Shown here piece by piece: positions 42,823-51,280 of a stretch of 64,000 nucleotides of DNA (positions are counted from its first letter, which is position 1; every line of letters begins with the position of its first letter). The stretch comes from DASXUX01 sp036504595. GTDB lineage: Bacteria > Planctomycetota > SZUA-567 > H5-PLA8. The notes under the pieces are model-generated. The model was not told the origin of the DNA. It ran no database searches and was given only the letters and a program-made list of their open reading frames with translations. Position numbers and translations under genes: made by a program. The stretch is taken from the NCBI GenBank assembly GCA_036504595.1, contig DASXUX010000043.1, positions 1-64,000 of the forward strand, given 5' to 3'.

Positions 42823-43677
42823 TCAGTGCGCGGCCTGGAATGAAGACATGAGTTTGGCAAATTCTTTAGTGCCCACGGTAGCCAGGAACGTGAGGAACGC
42901 ATCGGCCTCTTGCGCGGTTATGCCTTCTCTGGAGGAAGACGCTGCGTCTCCGATCGTCAGCAGAAAAGGCACCGTGAGCAGTTGCGGGCCGGTGCCGAAC
43001 GGATCGAAGCCGTACCTGATCAGCGGAGTGACCAGCGTGGCATGCTTGTAATTCACCTGGAACGGAATGTCTCCGCCCGCGAACTTTTTCGCGACCTTGA
43101 ACTTGATCGTTACCGACATTCCTGGACTGGCGGCGCGCTGTAGTGCTTTGGCCGTTCCGGATGACCCCTTCAGCGAGATCGTTGTCTGCAAGCCGCCAAA
43201 GTTCACCGTTATGCTGCGCCCGACGGGGTTGCCGCTGGCAGGAACCGACTGAACTGACCCGGCTAACGTCATTGTATCTGTCCCTGTCTTTGTCAACGAC
43301 ACAGTGCCTGACAGCTTGATTGGTTGAATCTCCAACGGACCGGCCACACTGGTAACGATGATCCCGACGAAATCGTTATCCTGGCTGCCATGTCCGTCCT
43401 GCACCAGAATGAGCGCGTCATACACGCCTGGCGCGGTATACACATGCGTGACCGTCGCGCCCAAGGCGTCCGGCGTGCCATCGCCGAAAGTCCAGGTGTA
43501 GGTCAGCGTGTCGCCGTCCGGGTCTTCGGCGGCAACACTCAACGTGACCTCCTGCCCTGCCTGCACCGGGTTGGGCGTTGCGCTGGCCGGCAGAGTGATC
43601 GACGGCGCCTGGTTCGCGAACGCGCCACTCGTCAAAACGAAAAACGCGACGAATAAAGTGAAGCGATTGTAGCGCAC
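42823..43677 (-). CDS. Secreted PKD-domain protein, paralogue 3
   Basis: The 284-residue protein has a signal peptide, a PKD domain with FGDGTPDALGATVTHVY and the shared C-terminal region (SPGMSVTIKFKVAKKFAGGD). I start at a GTG at 43677, with GGAGG 7 nt upstream, as in paralogue 2. This gene is first in the tandem set, and its stop lies 25 bp before the next start, so the three may be co-transcribed. The DNA of the PKD segment is much more alike among the three than the rest, which suggests recent duplication or gene conversion. Confidence 0.8.
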   Translation of the reverse strand: MRYNRFTLFVAFFVLTSGAFANQAPSITLPASATPNPVQAGQEVTLSVAAEDPDGDTLTYTWTFGDGTPDALGATVTHVYTAPGVYDALILVQDGHGSQDNDFVGIIVTSVAGPLEIQPIKLSGTVSLTKTGTDTMTLAGSVQSVPASGNPVGRSITVNFGGLQTTISLKGSSGTAKALQRAASPGMSVTIKFKVAKKFAGGDIPFQVNYKHATLVTPLIRYGFDPFGTGPQLLTVPFLLTIGDAASSSREGITAQEADAFLTFLATVGTKEFAKLMSSFQAAH

Positions 43678-43764
43678 ACTGTTGCCTCCAAAAGACAACC
43701 GCGCGGGAAGGATCTCTCGCGCGTTCAGAACGTCCGAAGGCAGGCAAAAATGAGGCCAGCGACG

Positions 43765-44124
43765 TCAGCGTTTCATATCGGGGGCGTAATCGGGGATCAG
43801 GTCGGGGTGATAGGTGCTGGTGTCCAGAATGGCAATGCTGATGAAGATGAACACGAACAGCAGCGCGGTAAAGAGCACGACAAAATTCATCGGCCGTTCA
43901 TAGATCATGTGCATGAAGAACAGCAGCACCAGCACGGCCTTCACCGTCGCGATGCCCAGCGCAATCCAGACGTTCAGCGCGCCCAGATCGATGCGGCTGG
44001 CCGTTACCGTAATCAACGTCAGTACGATCAGCGTGGCCCAGACGCAGAGCGATACCTTCAGCGGAATGTGCCGCTGATCGCGTTCGACAGGTTCCGCGTG
44101 AGCTTGCTGCATGGCAGTTTCCAT
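43765..44124 (-). CDS. ctaF: Cytochrome c oxidase subunit IV (caa3 type)
   Basis: The 119-residue protein has three membrane helices and the COX4_pro pattern of bacterial subunit IV: VWIALGIATVKAVLVLLFFMHM is the typical conserved helix with its Lys and His. It is the last gene of the respiratory operon, 15 bp after ctaE. Subunit IV stabilises the oxidase core and carries no redox centre. The length is typical. Confidence 0.88.
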   Translation of the reverse strand: METAMQQAHAEPVERDQRHIPLKVSLCVWATLIVLTLITVTASRIDLGALNVWIALGIATVKAVLVLLFFMHMIYERPMNFVVLFTALLFVFIFISIAILDTSTYHPDLIPDYAPDMKR

Positions 44125-44139
44125 TCGCGCTCCTCGCGC

Positions 44140-45090
44140 CTAGCGGACCAGGTACAGCAACGGGAACAGGTAAATCCAGATGATGTCCACCAAGTGCCAA
44201 TAAAGCCCCACGAGATCGACCGGCGCGTTGTACTCGGGGCTGAACTCTCCCCGCCGCGCCCGTAGCAGAAGCCAACTGATCACGCCCATGCCCACCAGCA
44301 CGTGAATCCCGTGCAGGCCGGTCATCGTGAAGTAAATCCCAAAGAAGATGTGCGTATACCGCGGCAAGCGGCCTTCGGCATCTGATTCGATTGCCGAGCC
44401 CGATTTCGCCAGGCCGCGCGGTGCCGCGCCGGGCACCGGCCCCGTCCATTCCTTCGGTTCCGCCTTCGCGTCCGGTTTCGGATTTTGGTTTTCGGATTTC
44501 GGATTTGGATGCGGCTCTTCGCTCTTGGCTCTTGGCTCTTGGCTGCTGGCCTTCTCCTCGCTCGTGCCTCCCGCCTCCTGCTTTCCGCCTCCTGTTTGTT
44601 TCTCCCCGTCTCCCCGTCCCCCCGTCTCCCCGTCTGCTTGTTTGGTTGCGCCCTTCTCGACTTCTGCCGCTTCGTGTGGTCTGAAGTTAGTGCCCGGCAG
44701 CAGGTGGTGCTTCCACTTGTCGTGGTACTCGACGACCTTCACGGCAAGAAACCCGCACGCGCAGAGCAGCGTCAGGCCGAGCATCGTGACCAGCCGCTTC
44801 TGCTGCCCTGTCTGCGCGGCATGAACGGCCCAGGCCATCGTCATGCTGCTGCAGATCAGGATGAGTGTGTTGAGCGCGCCGAGCTTCCAGTTCAACATTT
44901 GCGACGCGCGGTAGAAAATCTCCGGATGATTGTGCCGGTAAACCGCGTAGGCGCAGAACAGGCCGCTGAACATGAGGATTTCGGTGGCCAGGAACAGCCA
45001 CATGCCCAGCTTCCCCGTGCGGAACTGCTGCACAGGCGTATCGAAGTGATGCGCCAGAAACGCTGGCCGGCCTTCAGTGCTATGCTGCAT
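44140..45090 (-). CDS. ctaE: Cytochrome c oxidase subunit III with repeat-derived loop
   Basis: The 316-residue protein has five main hydrophobic helices of the caa3-type subunit III: GMWLFLATEILMFSGLFCAYAV at the start, and TGLHGIHVLVGMG plus LVGLYWHLVDIIWIYLFPLLYL at the end. Residues about 150-206 form a hydrophilic insert (ADGETGGRGDGEKQ, SQEPRAKSEEP, PKSENQNP) in the loop between helices; it is encoded by repeats (44471-44641), so the protein is about 60 residues longer than its relatives. I start at the ATG at 45090, after AGGGG, because the longer frame begins with repeat sequence. It completes the core with ctaD. Confidence 0.92.
   Translation of the reverse strand: MQHSTEGRPAFLAHHFDTPVQQFRTGKLGMWLFLATEILMFSGLFCAYAVYRHNHPEIFYRASQMLNWKLGALNTLILICSSMTMAWAVHAAQTGQQKRLVTMLGLTLLCACGFLAVKVVEYHDKWKHHLLPGTNFRPHEAAEVEKGATKQADGETGGRGDGEKQTGGGKQEAGGTSEEKASSQEPRAKSEEPHPNPKSENQNPKPDAKAEPKEWTGPVPGAAPRGLAKSGSAIESDAEGRLPRYTHIFFGIYFTMTGLHGIHVLVGMGVISWLLLRARRGEFSPEYNAPVDLVGLYWHLVDIIWIYLFPLLYLVR
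44471..44641. repeat. In-gene repeat block in ctaE
   Basis: GGATTTCGGATTT units, GCTCTTGGCTCTTGGC units, CCTCCCGCCTCC units and CCCCGTCTCCCC units are joined in frame and encode the extra loop of subunit III. Confidence 0.82.
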
Positions 45091-45149
45091 GCTCAAGCCC
45101 CTGCCGTACAGAAATTGCGGATTGCGGATTTCGGATTGCGGACTGAACG

Positions 45150-45197
45150 GCAACAGCTTTCAACACAGAGGCACAGAGAACACAGAGAGCACAGAGC
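45150..45197. repeat. Single arm of the CACAGAG repeat family
   Basis: CTTTCAACACAGAGGCACAGAGAACACAGAGAG lies in the gap between ctaD and ctaE. The opposite arm is missing, so it cannot form the usual hairpin. Confidence 0.7.
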
Positions 45198-45216
45198 GGG
45201 CTGGAATGAGAAGCGA

Positions 45217-46918
<1,702 letters not shown>

Positions 46919-46929
<11 letters not shown>

Positions 46930-48076
46930 CGGCGCCTCCTTTCTTGTCAGCAGGGGTGGTGCCGGCGTCCCCGCCGGCCTTCGTGGCTTCCGCATCCTTC
47001 CCGGCCGGCACGGAGGCCGGCCCCACCGGCGCTTTTTTCTCCGGAGTGCCGCCTTCCGGATGATACGTGCTGCTTTGCGTCTTGATGAATTCGATCAACG
47101 CATCGATCTCCTTGTCGCTCAAGCGGCCCTGAAACACCGGCATTTCGTTGCGGAAGCCGGCGACGATCTTCGCGCCGGGAACTAGGATGGACTCGCGCAG
47201 GTAGTTCTCGTCGGCCGGCACCTTGCTTCCGTCGGCCAGCGTCACACTGTGGCCGTACAGATCCTTGAACGTCGGGCCGGTCTTCGTCGTTCCATCCAAC
47301 GAGTGACATTGGATGCAGCCGCCTTTGCCAACATACAAACGCTTGCCGCGTTCGGCCGGCGTCAGCGACGCCTGGGTTTTTTCCTTCGCGGTCTTTAGCC
47401 AGGCGTCGAAATCCGCGCGGCTGGGATGAACGATGCAGACCGAGCGCATCTCCGAATGCTTCTGTCCGCAATACACCGAGCAGAAAATCACGTAATCTCC
47501 CGGCTGCGTCGCCGTGAACCACATCGTGTTGTAGCGCCCGGGCACGACGTCCTGCTTGACGCGGAACGCCGGAATGAAGAATCCGTGGATCACGTCGTCG
47601 GACTGCAGGATTAACTTGATGGGTTCGTTTGGCGGCACATGCAATTCAGCCGGCGATCCGTCGGCGGAAGGCAACGATTCGTAGCCGTTTTGCGGATAGG
47701 CATACCACCAGAACCACTGTTTGCCGGTGACCTTGATCTCCATCGCGCCGGCCGGCGGGATGCGCAGATCAATGAACGTCGTGAAGCCCTGGTAGAACAT
47801 GAACAGCACCAGCGCGATAGGAATTCCCATCCACACCATTTCCAGGCCGATGTTGTGCGTCGGACCGGGCGCTTGATCGACCCCTTCGCGCCGCCGGTAC
47901 TTCACCACGAACACGAGCATCAGGATGACGATCAGAGCGAAAAAGAACGCCGACACGTACAGCACCAGATAGAACAGCCAGTCTACCTGCGCGGCCTGAG
48001 CGGACGCTTCGCGCTGAAACCAGAAGCCGCCGTGCGATTCGGCCAGCAGCGATAAAAACAGCCCTGCCTGCGTCAT
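46919..48076 (-). CDS. ctaC: Cytochrome c oxidase subunit II with fused cytochrome c (caa3)
   Basis: The 385-residue protein has two N-terminal membrane helices and a CuA domain with all ligands (His164, Cys199, Cys203, His207, Met210 in CSVYCGQKHSEM). A C-terminal cytochrome c domain has the haem motif CIQCH at 254-258 and a downstream Met in FRNEMPVF. The C-terminal tail (about 349-385) is Ala/Lys/Gly-rich and contains repeat-encoded VGPASVPAGKD and GGDAGTT. The start overlaps the SCO stop by 4 bp (ATGA), indicating coupled translation. It receives electrons from complex III and passes them to subunit I. Confidence 0.96.
46955..47030. repeat. In-gene GCCGGC palindromes in ctaC tail
   Basis: GGTGGTGCCGGCGTCCCCGCCGGCC and CCGGCCGGCACGGAGGCCGGCCCCACCGG form two facing units that encode PASVPAGK and GGDAGTTPA in the subunit II tail. 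Confidence 0.75.
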
Positions 48077-49008
48077 GCGCCGGCCTCCGCGAGCTTGAGT
48101 CTGCGTTTCCTCATCCCTCGAAAAACAAGCACGATGACTCCAAGGAAAAGCAGTGTGAGAATCCCGCCGATGCGCATGACCTTTAATGCCGACATTGTGT
48201 ACTTTCCTTTGCTCGGATCGAAATCGTAGCAGATGCCGGCGATCTGGTCAGTGACGGTGCCGATTTTTCCCTGGCCCGCTTCGACCAAAGCCATTCGCAG
48301 CGTCGCCGGCTCGTACACCATTCCCTTCAGGTAGCGCGAAATGCGTCCGCTCGGCGTGCAAACATACAGCGTCGCCGGGTGAGCGTACATGCGGTCGCGC
48401 TCGACCCACTTGTAGCCAAAGCCCATCGCGGAGGTCAGTCTTGCGATGGCGGTTTTCTCGCCGGTCAACAGATGAAAGCCCTGCGCGGCGCCGACGCGCT
48501 CGTAGGCTTCGACCAAGTTGGCTTTCTTTTTGGCGGCCAGAGCGGGTCCTTCGAGCGGGTCGAAGCTGACGATCACCACCTCGTAGTCCTTGCCGGGCGT
48601 GAGCGTGATCTGCTTCATTGATTCGATCATGCTGTTGAGCAGCGGCGTGCAGAGCATCGGGCATTCGAAGTACACCAGCGCCATCAGCACCGGGCGTTTC
48701 TGCTGAAAGAACGAGCCCAGCGCGACCTTTGCACCGGTCTCGTCGAGAAACTCCAGTTCCAGCGGCAGTTGCGCATCCGGCTTCTCGATGAGTTCCGCGC
48801 CTTGCAGCTCGTTCGGCAAGGGCTCGGTGCGGTCGGCGGCGCAGAGGGCGAGCGGGCAAAGCAGCAGCAGGACGACAGCGCAGAAATGCTCTTGGCTCTT
48901 AGCTCTTAGCTCTTGGCCGGCGCGCGTTTCCCGAGAGCCAAGAGCCAAGAGCCAAGAGCAAAGAGCTTGGCAAGCATTTGTGAACGGCATATACGTGCCC
49001 GTCCTCAT
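48073..49008 (-). CDS. SCO1/SenC family copper chaperone
   Basis: The 311-residue protein has the thioredoxin-like SCO fold with copper ligands Cys116 and Cys120 (YFECPMLCTP) and His210 (YAHPATLYV), and one C-terminal membrane helix (GGILTLLFLGVIVLVFRG). SCO proteins deliver copper to CuA of subunit II, encoded next. The start at 49008 overlaps the previous stop (ATGA). The N-terminus is odd: between residues about 14 and 40 an in-frame palindrome (48889-48967) encodes ALCSWLLALGSRETRAGQEL, just before the hydrophobic signal core (VVLLLLCPLALC), so the native start was probably displaced. Confidence 0.92.
   Translation of the reverse strand: MRTGTYMPFTNACQALCSWLLALGSRETRAGQELRAKSQEHFCAVVLLLLCPLALCAADRTEPLPNELQGAELIEKPDAQLPLELEFLDETGAKVALGSFFQQKRPVLMALVYFECPMLCTPLLNSMIESMKQITLTPGKDYEVVIVSFDPLEGPALAAKKKANLVEAYERVGAAQGFHLLTGEKTAIARLTSAMGFGYKWVERDRMYAHPATLYVCTPSGRISRYLKGMVYEPATLRMALVEAGQGKIGTVTDQIAGICYDFDPSKGKYTMSALKVMRIGGILTLLFLGVIVLVFRGMRKRRLKLAEAGA
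48889..48967. repeat. In-gene palindrome of GCTCTTGGC units in the SCO leader
   Basis: GCTCTTGGCTCTTAGCTCTT and GAGCCAAGAGCCAAGAGC units face each other around a GCGCGCGTTTCCC loop, in frame within the N-terminal leader of the SCO protein. Confidence 0.85.
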
Positions 49009-49301
49009 ATCCCGCCGCCTTTCGCTTTCTCCTGCGCGATCAGGTCGATGGCGCGGTCGATTGGGATGGCGACGGTATGTTTCTTCTGATCGATCCAACG
49101 ATAGGTATGGAGCAGACCGTTCTCTTGCGACTCGATTTCGCGGCGCTGCGTGGGGGCCTCATTGCCAAGCTTTTGGTCCGTCAAACCGGCTTCGAAGTGA
49201 TAGAAGAACGCCTGCGAGGCCAGGATCACCACGAAAATAAGCACCGACGTGAACACGCCGATAAAGGCGAGCTTGGGAGTGTTGATGTTGTCGCTATTCA
49301 T
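49005..49301 (-). CDS. Small single-pass membrane protein in the respiratory operon
   Basis: The 98-residue protein has one membrane helix (FIGVFTSVLIFVVILASQAFF) and a charged C-terminal part containing NEAPTQRREIESQENGLL and PIDRAIDLIAQEKAK. It lies between actF and SCO, overlapping SCO by 4 bp. Similar small genes are present at this place in other complex III-caa3 clusters. No cofactor motif is seen; it could be an accessory or assembly subunit of complex III. Confidence 0.75.
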   Translation of the reverse strand: MNSDNINTPKLAFIGVFTSVLIFVVILASQAFFYHFEAGLTDQKLGNEAPTQRREIESQENGLLHTYRWIDQKKHTVAIPIDRAIDLIAQEKAKGGGI

Positions 49302-49305
49302 CTTT

Positions 49306-49337
49306 TCCTCTGCGTCCTCCGCGTCCTCTGCGGTGAG
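49306..49337. repeat. Single arm of the CCTCTGCGTCC repeat
   Basis: CCTCTGCGTCCTCCGCGTCC TCTGCGGTGAG is one arm of the palindrome seen at 4630-4709. It lies in the actF-small protein gap and ends just before the actF stop. Confidence 0.7.
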
Positions 49338-49340
49338 ATG

Positions 49341-50627
49341 TTAAACATTCTCGAACGCGAGCGACTCCCCCAAATGCGGATCGTTGATCGGCAGCACGGC
49401 GCGCCTGGCCGACAGCGCCAGCGCTCCGCCCAGGTAAATTCCGCCCATCCCCAGCACGCAGGCGATGTCGCTGAAGCCAAACGGCACCGACTCGGCGCTC
49501 CACTGCGGCCAGACAATCCAGTACAGGTCGAAATAGTGCGCGATCAGCAGCCACACGCACCAGAAGGCCAGCGTCACGCGGCGGCGTTTCATCTCGCGCG
49601 AGAGCAATGCGACGAACGGAATCATCCAGTGGCCGAACAGCAGCGCCAGCGAAACAACGTTCCACGTTCCGGCAGTCGGGCTGGCTCGAAGCGCGTACCA
49701 GGCGGTTTCTTCCGGCAGGTTGCCGTACCAGATGAGCATGTACTGAGAGAACGCGATATAGGTCCAGAAGAACACGAACGCGAAGAGCAGTTTGCCCATG
49801 TCGTGGAAGTGTTCAGGCGTCACGCAGTGCCGCAGCCGTCCGGCCACTTGCAGCGCCATGACGGCCAGCGGCAGCAGCGCAAGGAATCCCAGCGTGCTGC
49901 CAGAGAAGAAGTAGACGCCGAAGATCGTCGAGTGCCAATGCGGGTCGAGCGCCATCAACAGGTCAACCCCGCCGAAAGCGATGGAGAAGCCGAACAGCAC
50001 CATCCCGACGCCGCTCCACCAGTGGCTGCGCGCACTGAGCGCCGCTGAAGCGTTTTCGTCCTGTTTGACCGAGCGGCTCCAGAACGTGAGCGCCAGACCA
50101 ATCCAGATGGTGAAGTAGATCGCCAGGCGAATCAACATGAAGTTGCGCGACAGAAACGCGGCCTTTCCCGAAGCCAGTTCGCCGGCGTGAGCCGCATGCA
50201 CGCTCGCCGGCAAGCCGCCCGCGCTCACAATCACCGGAATGAGCAATAGAGCCATCAGGGCGAGGTTCGCGGCGAGCGTTTCCGCCACGCGGCGCACCAC
50301 GACGCTCCATTTCGCGTTTGCCAGATGATGCAGCAGCACGAAGAACAGCGCGCCCAGCGAGAGACTCAGGTAGAAGCAGAACGCGACGTAGTACGACTGG
50401 AAGAAACGCTCCGCATCGCCCGGCGCGGCGGCGCGGCCGATCACCGTCAGCAGCGCACCGAAGCCGAAGCAGTAGGTGGACAGACGCAGCCCGCGGTTAC
50501 CGAGCGCCTGCATGTCTTCCGATCGCTCTTGGCTTTTAGCTCTTGGCTCTTGGCCCTTGGCCGCGGGCGAATGAGCATCCGCCCCTGAACCCTGAACCCC
50601 GAACCCTGAACCCTGCGGTAGACTCAT
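49341..50627 (-). CDS. actF: Alternative complex III subunit ActF (quinone-binding membrane subunit)
   Basis: The 428-residue protein has about ten membrane helices and resembles the second NrfD-like subunit of alternative complex III; motifs such as HHLANAKWSVVVRRVAE and AFGGVDLLMALDPHWHSTIFG fit ActF. It is thought to help bind quinol and conduct protons. It starts 4 bp inside the actE stop (ATGA). Residues 2-35 (GSGFGVQGSG, QEPRAKSQERSE) come from a repeat block at 50522-50623; the native protein probably began near the Met at residue 39 (MQALGNRGL). Confidence 0.9.
   Translation of the reverse strand: MSLPQGSGFGVQGSGADAHSPAAKGQEPRAKSQERSEDMQALGNRGLRLSTYCFGFGALLTVIGRAAAPGDAERFFQSYYVAFCFYLSLSLGALFFVLLHHLANAKWSVVVRRVAETLAANLALMALLLIPVIVSAGGLPASVHAAHAGELASGKAAFLSRNFMLIRLAIYFTIWIGLALTFWSRSVKQDENASAALSARSHWWSGVGMVLFGFSIAFGGVDLLMALDPHWHSTIFGVYFFSGSTLGFLALLPLAVMALQVAGRLRHCVTPEHFHDMGKLLFAFVFFWTYIAFSQYMLIWYGNLPEETAWYALRASPTAGTWNVVSLALLFGHWMIPFVALLSREMKRRRVTLAFWCVWLLIAHYFDLYWIVWPQWSAESVPFGFSDIACVLGMGGIYLGGALALSARRAVLPINDPHLGESLAFENV
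50522..50623. repeat. In-gene composite repeat at actF N-terminus
   Basis: GGCTCTTGGC-type units (50522-50560) and CCCTGAACCCTGAACCC-type units (50583-50623), with a spacer between them, are in frame with actF and directly follow its ATG. Same module as in the kinase and ctaA genes. Confidence 0.85.
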
Positions 50628-51274
50628 CGTAAGTCCTCCCGCTTCTCGGCCGGCACGTCGTCGAGCTTGGCGTTCTGACTGCGCTGAAGCGCTCGGATGT
50701 ACATCACGATGTTCCAGCGGTCTTCGACGCTGATTTGTCCGACGTGCGGCGGCATCGTGCGCAGGCCATTGGTGATGGTGTTGTAGATCGCGCCGGATTC
50801 CATGTTGCGCAGGCGGTCTTCATGATACGAGGCCGGATGCGTCCACTTCGCCTGACCGCTCTCGGCCAGTTCCGTCGCGCGCGCGTCGATCATGCCTTTG
50901 CCGTCGCCGGAAAGTCCGTGGCAGGCAGCGCAATAAATATTGAAGCGCTCCTGGCCGCGCAACAAGCGCTCCTTCGTTACGGCAAGCGGCGTTTCCTTTA
51001 CCGGCTTTCCGTCCTTCATCCCGTGGACGTACGCACTGTCTTCGTTGAGTTCCCCTTGCGCGATCGTGCCTTGCACTGGCTGGCGATCGGCGCGCTGATC
51101 GGCAAAGAGCGGATCGTACTGCTGCGCTTTGAGCTTGGGCTGATGGCCCATGTCTTGAACAATGGCCACGCGCGTGACGGGGGACGTGCGTTCCCGCGAG
51201 CGCGCGATGAGCGCGAACGGCAGCAGGCTCAATATTGCCACAACCAGCCCGACTGAAAGCCACCAGTGCTTCAT
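50624..51274 (-). CDS. actE: Alternative complex III monohaem cytochrome c subunit ActE
   Basis: The 216-residue protein has an N-terminal membrane anchor (WLSVGLVVAILSLLPFALI) and one cytochrome c domain with CAACHG (Cys115, Cys118, His119) and a likely Met ligand in LRTMPPHVG. GDGKGMID after the haem is the usual class I pattern. It passes electrons from the core of complex III towards the cytochrome c domain of ctaC. It starts 6 bp after the actC-actD stop. Confidence 0.92.
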   Translation of the reverse strand: MKHWWLSVGLVVAILSLLPFALIARSRERTSPVTRVAIVQDMGHQPKLKAQQYDPLFADQRADRQPVQGTIAQGELNEDSAYVHGMKDGKPVKETPLAVTKERLLRGQERFNIYCAACHGLSGDGKGMIDARATELAESGQAKWTHPASYHEDRLRNMESGAIYNTITNGLRTMPPHVGQISVEDRWNIVMYIRALQRSQNAKLDDVPAEKREDLR

Positions 51275-51280
51275 CCGCCG

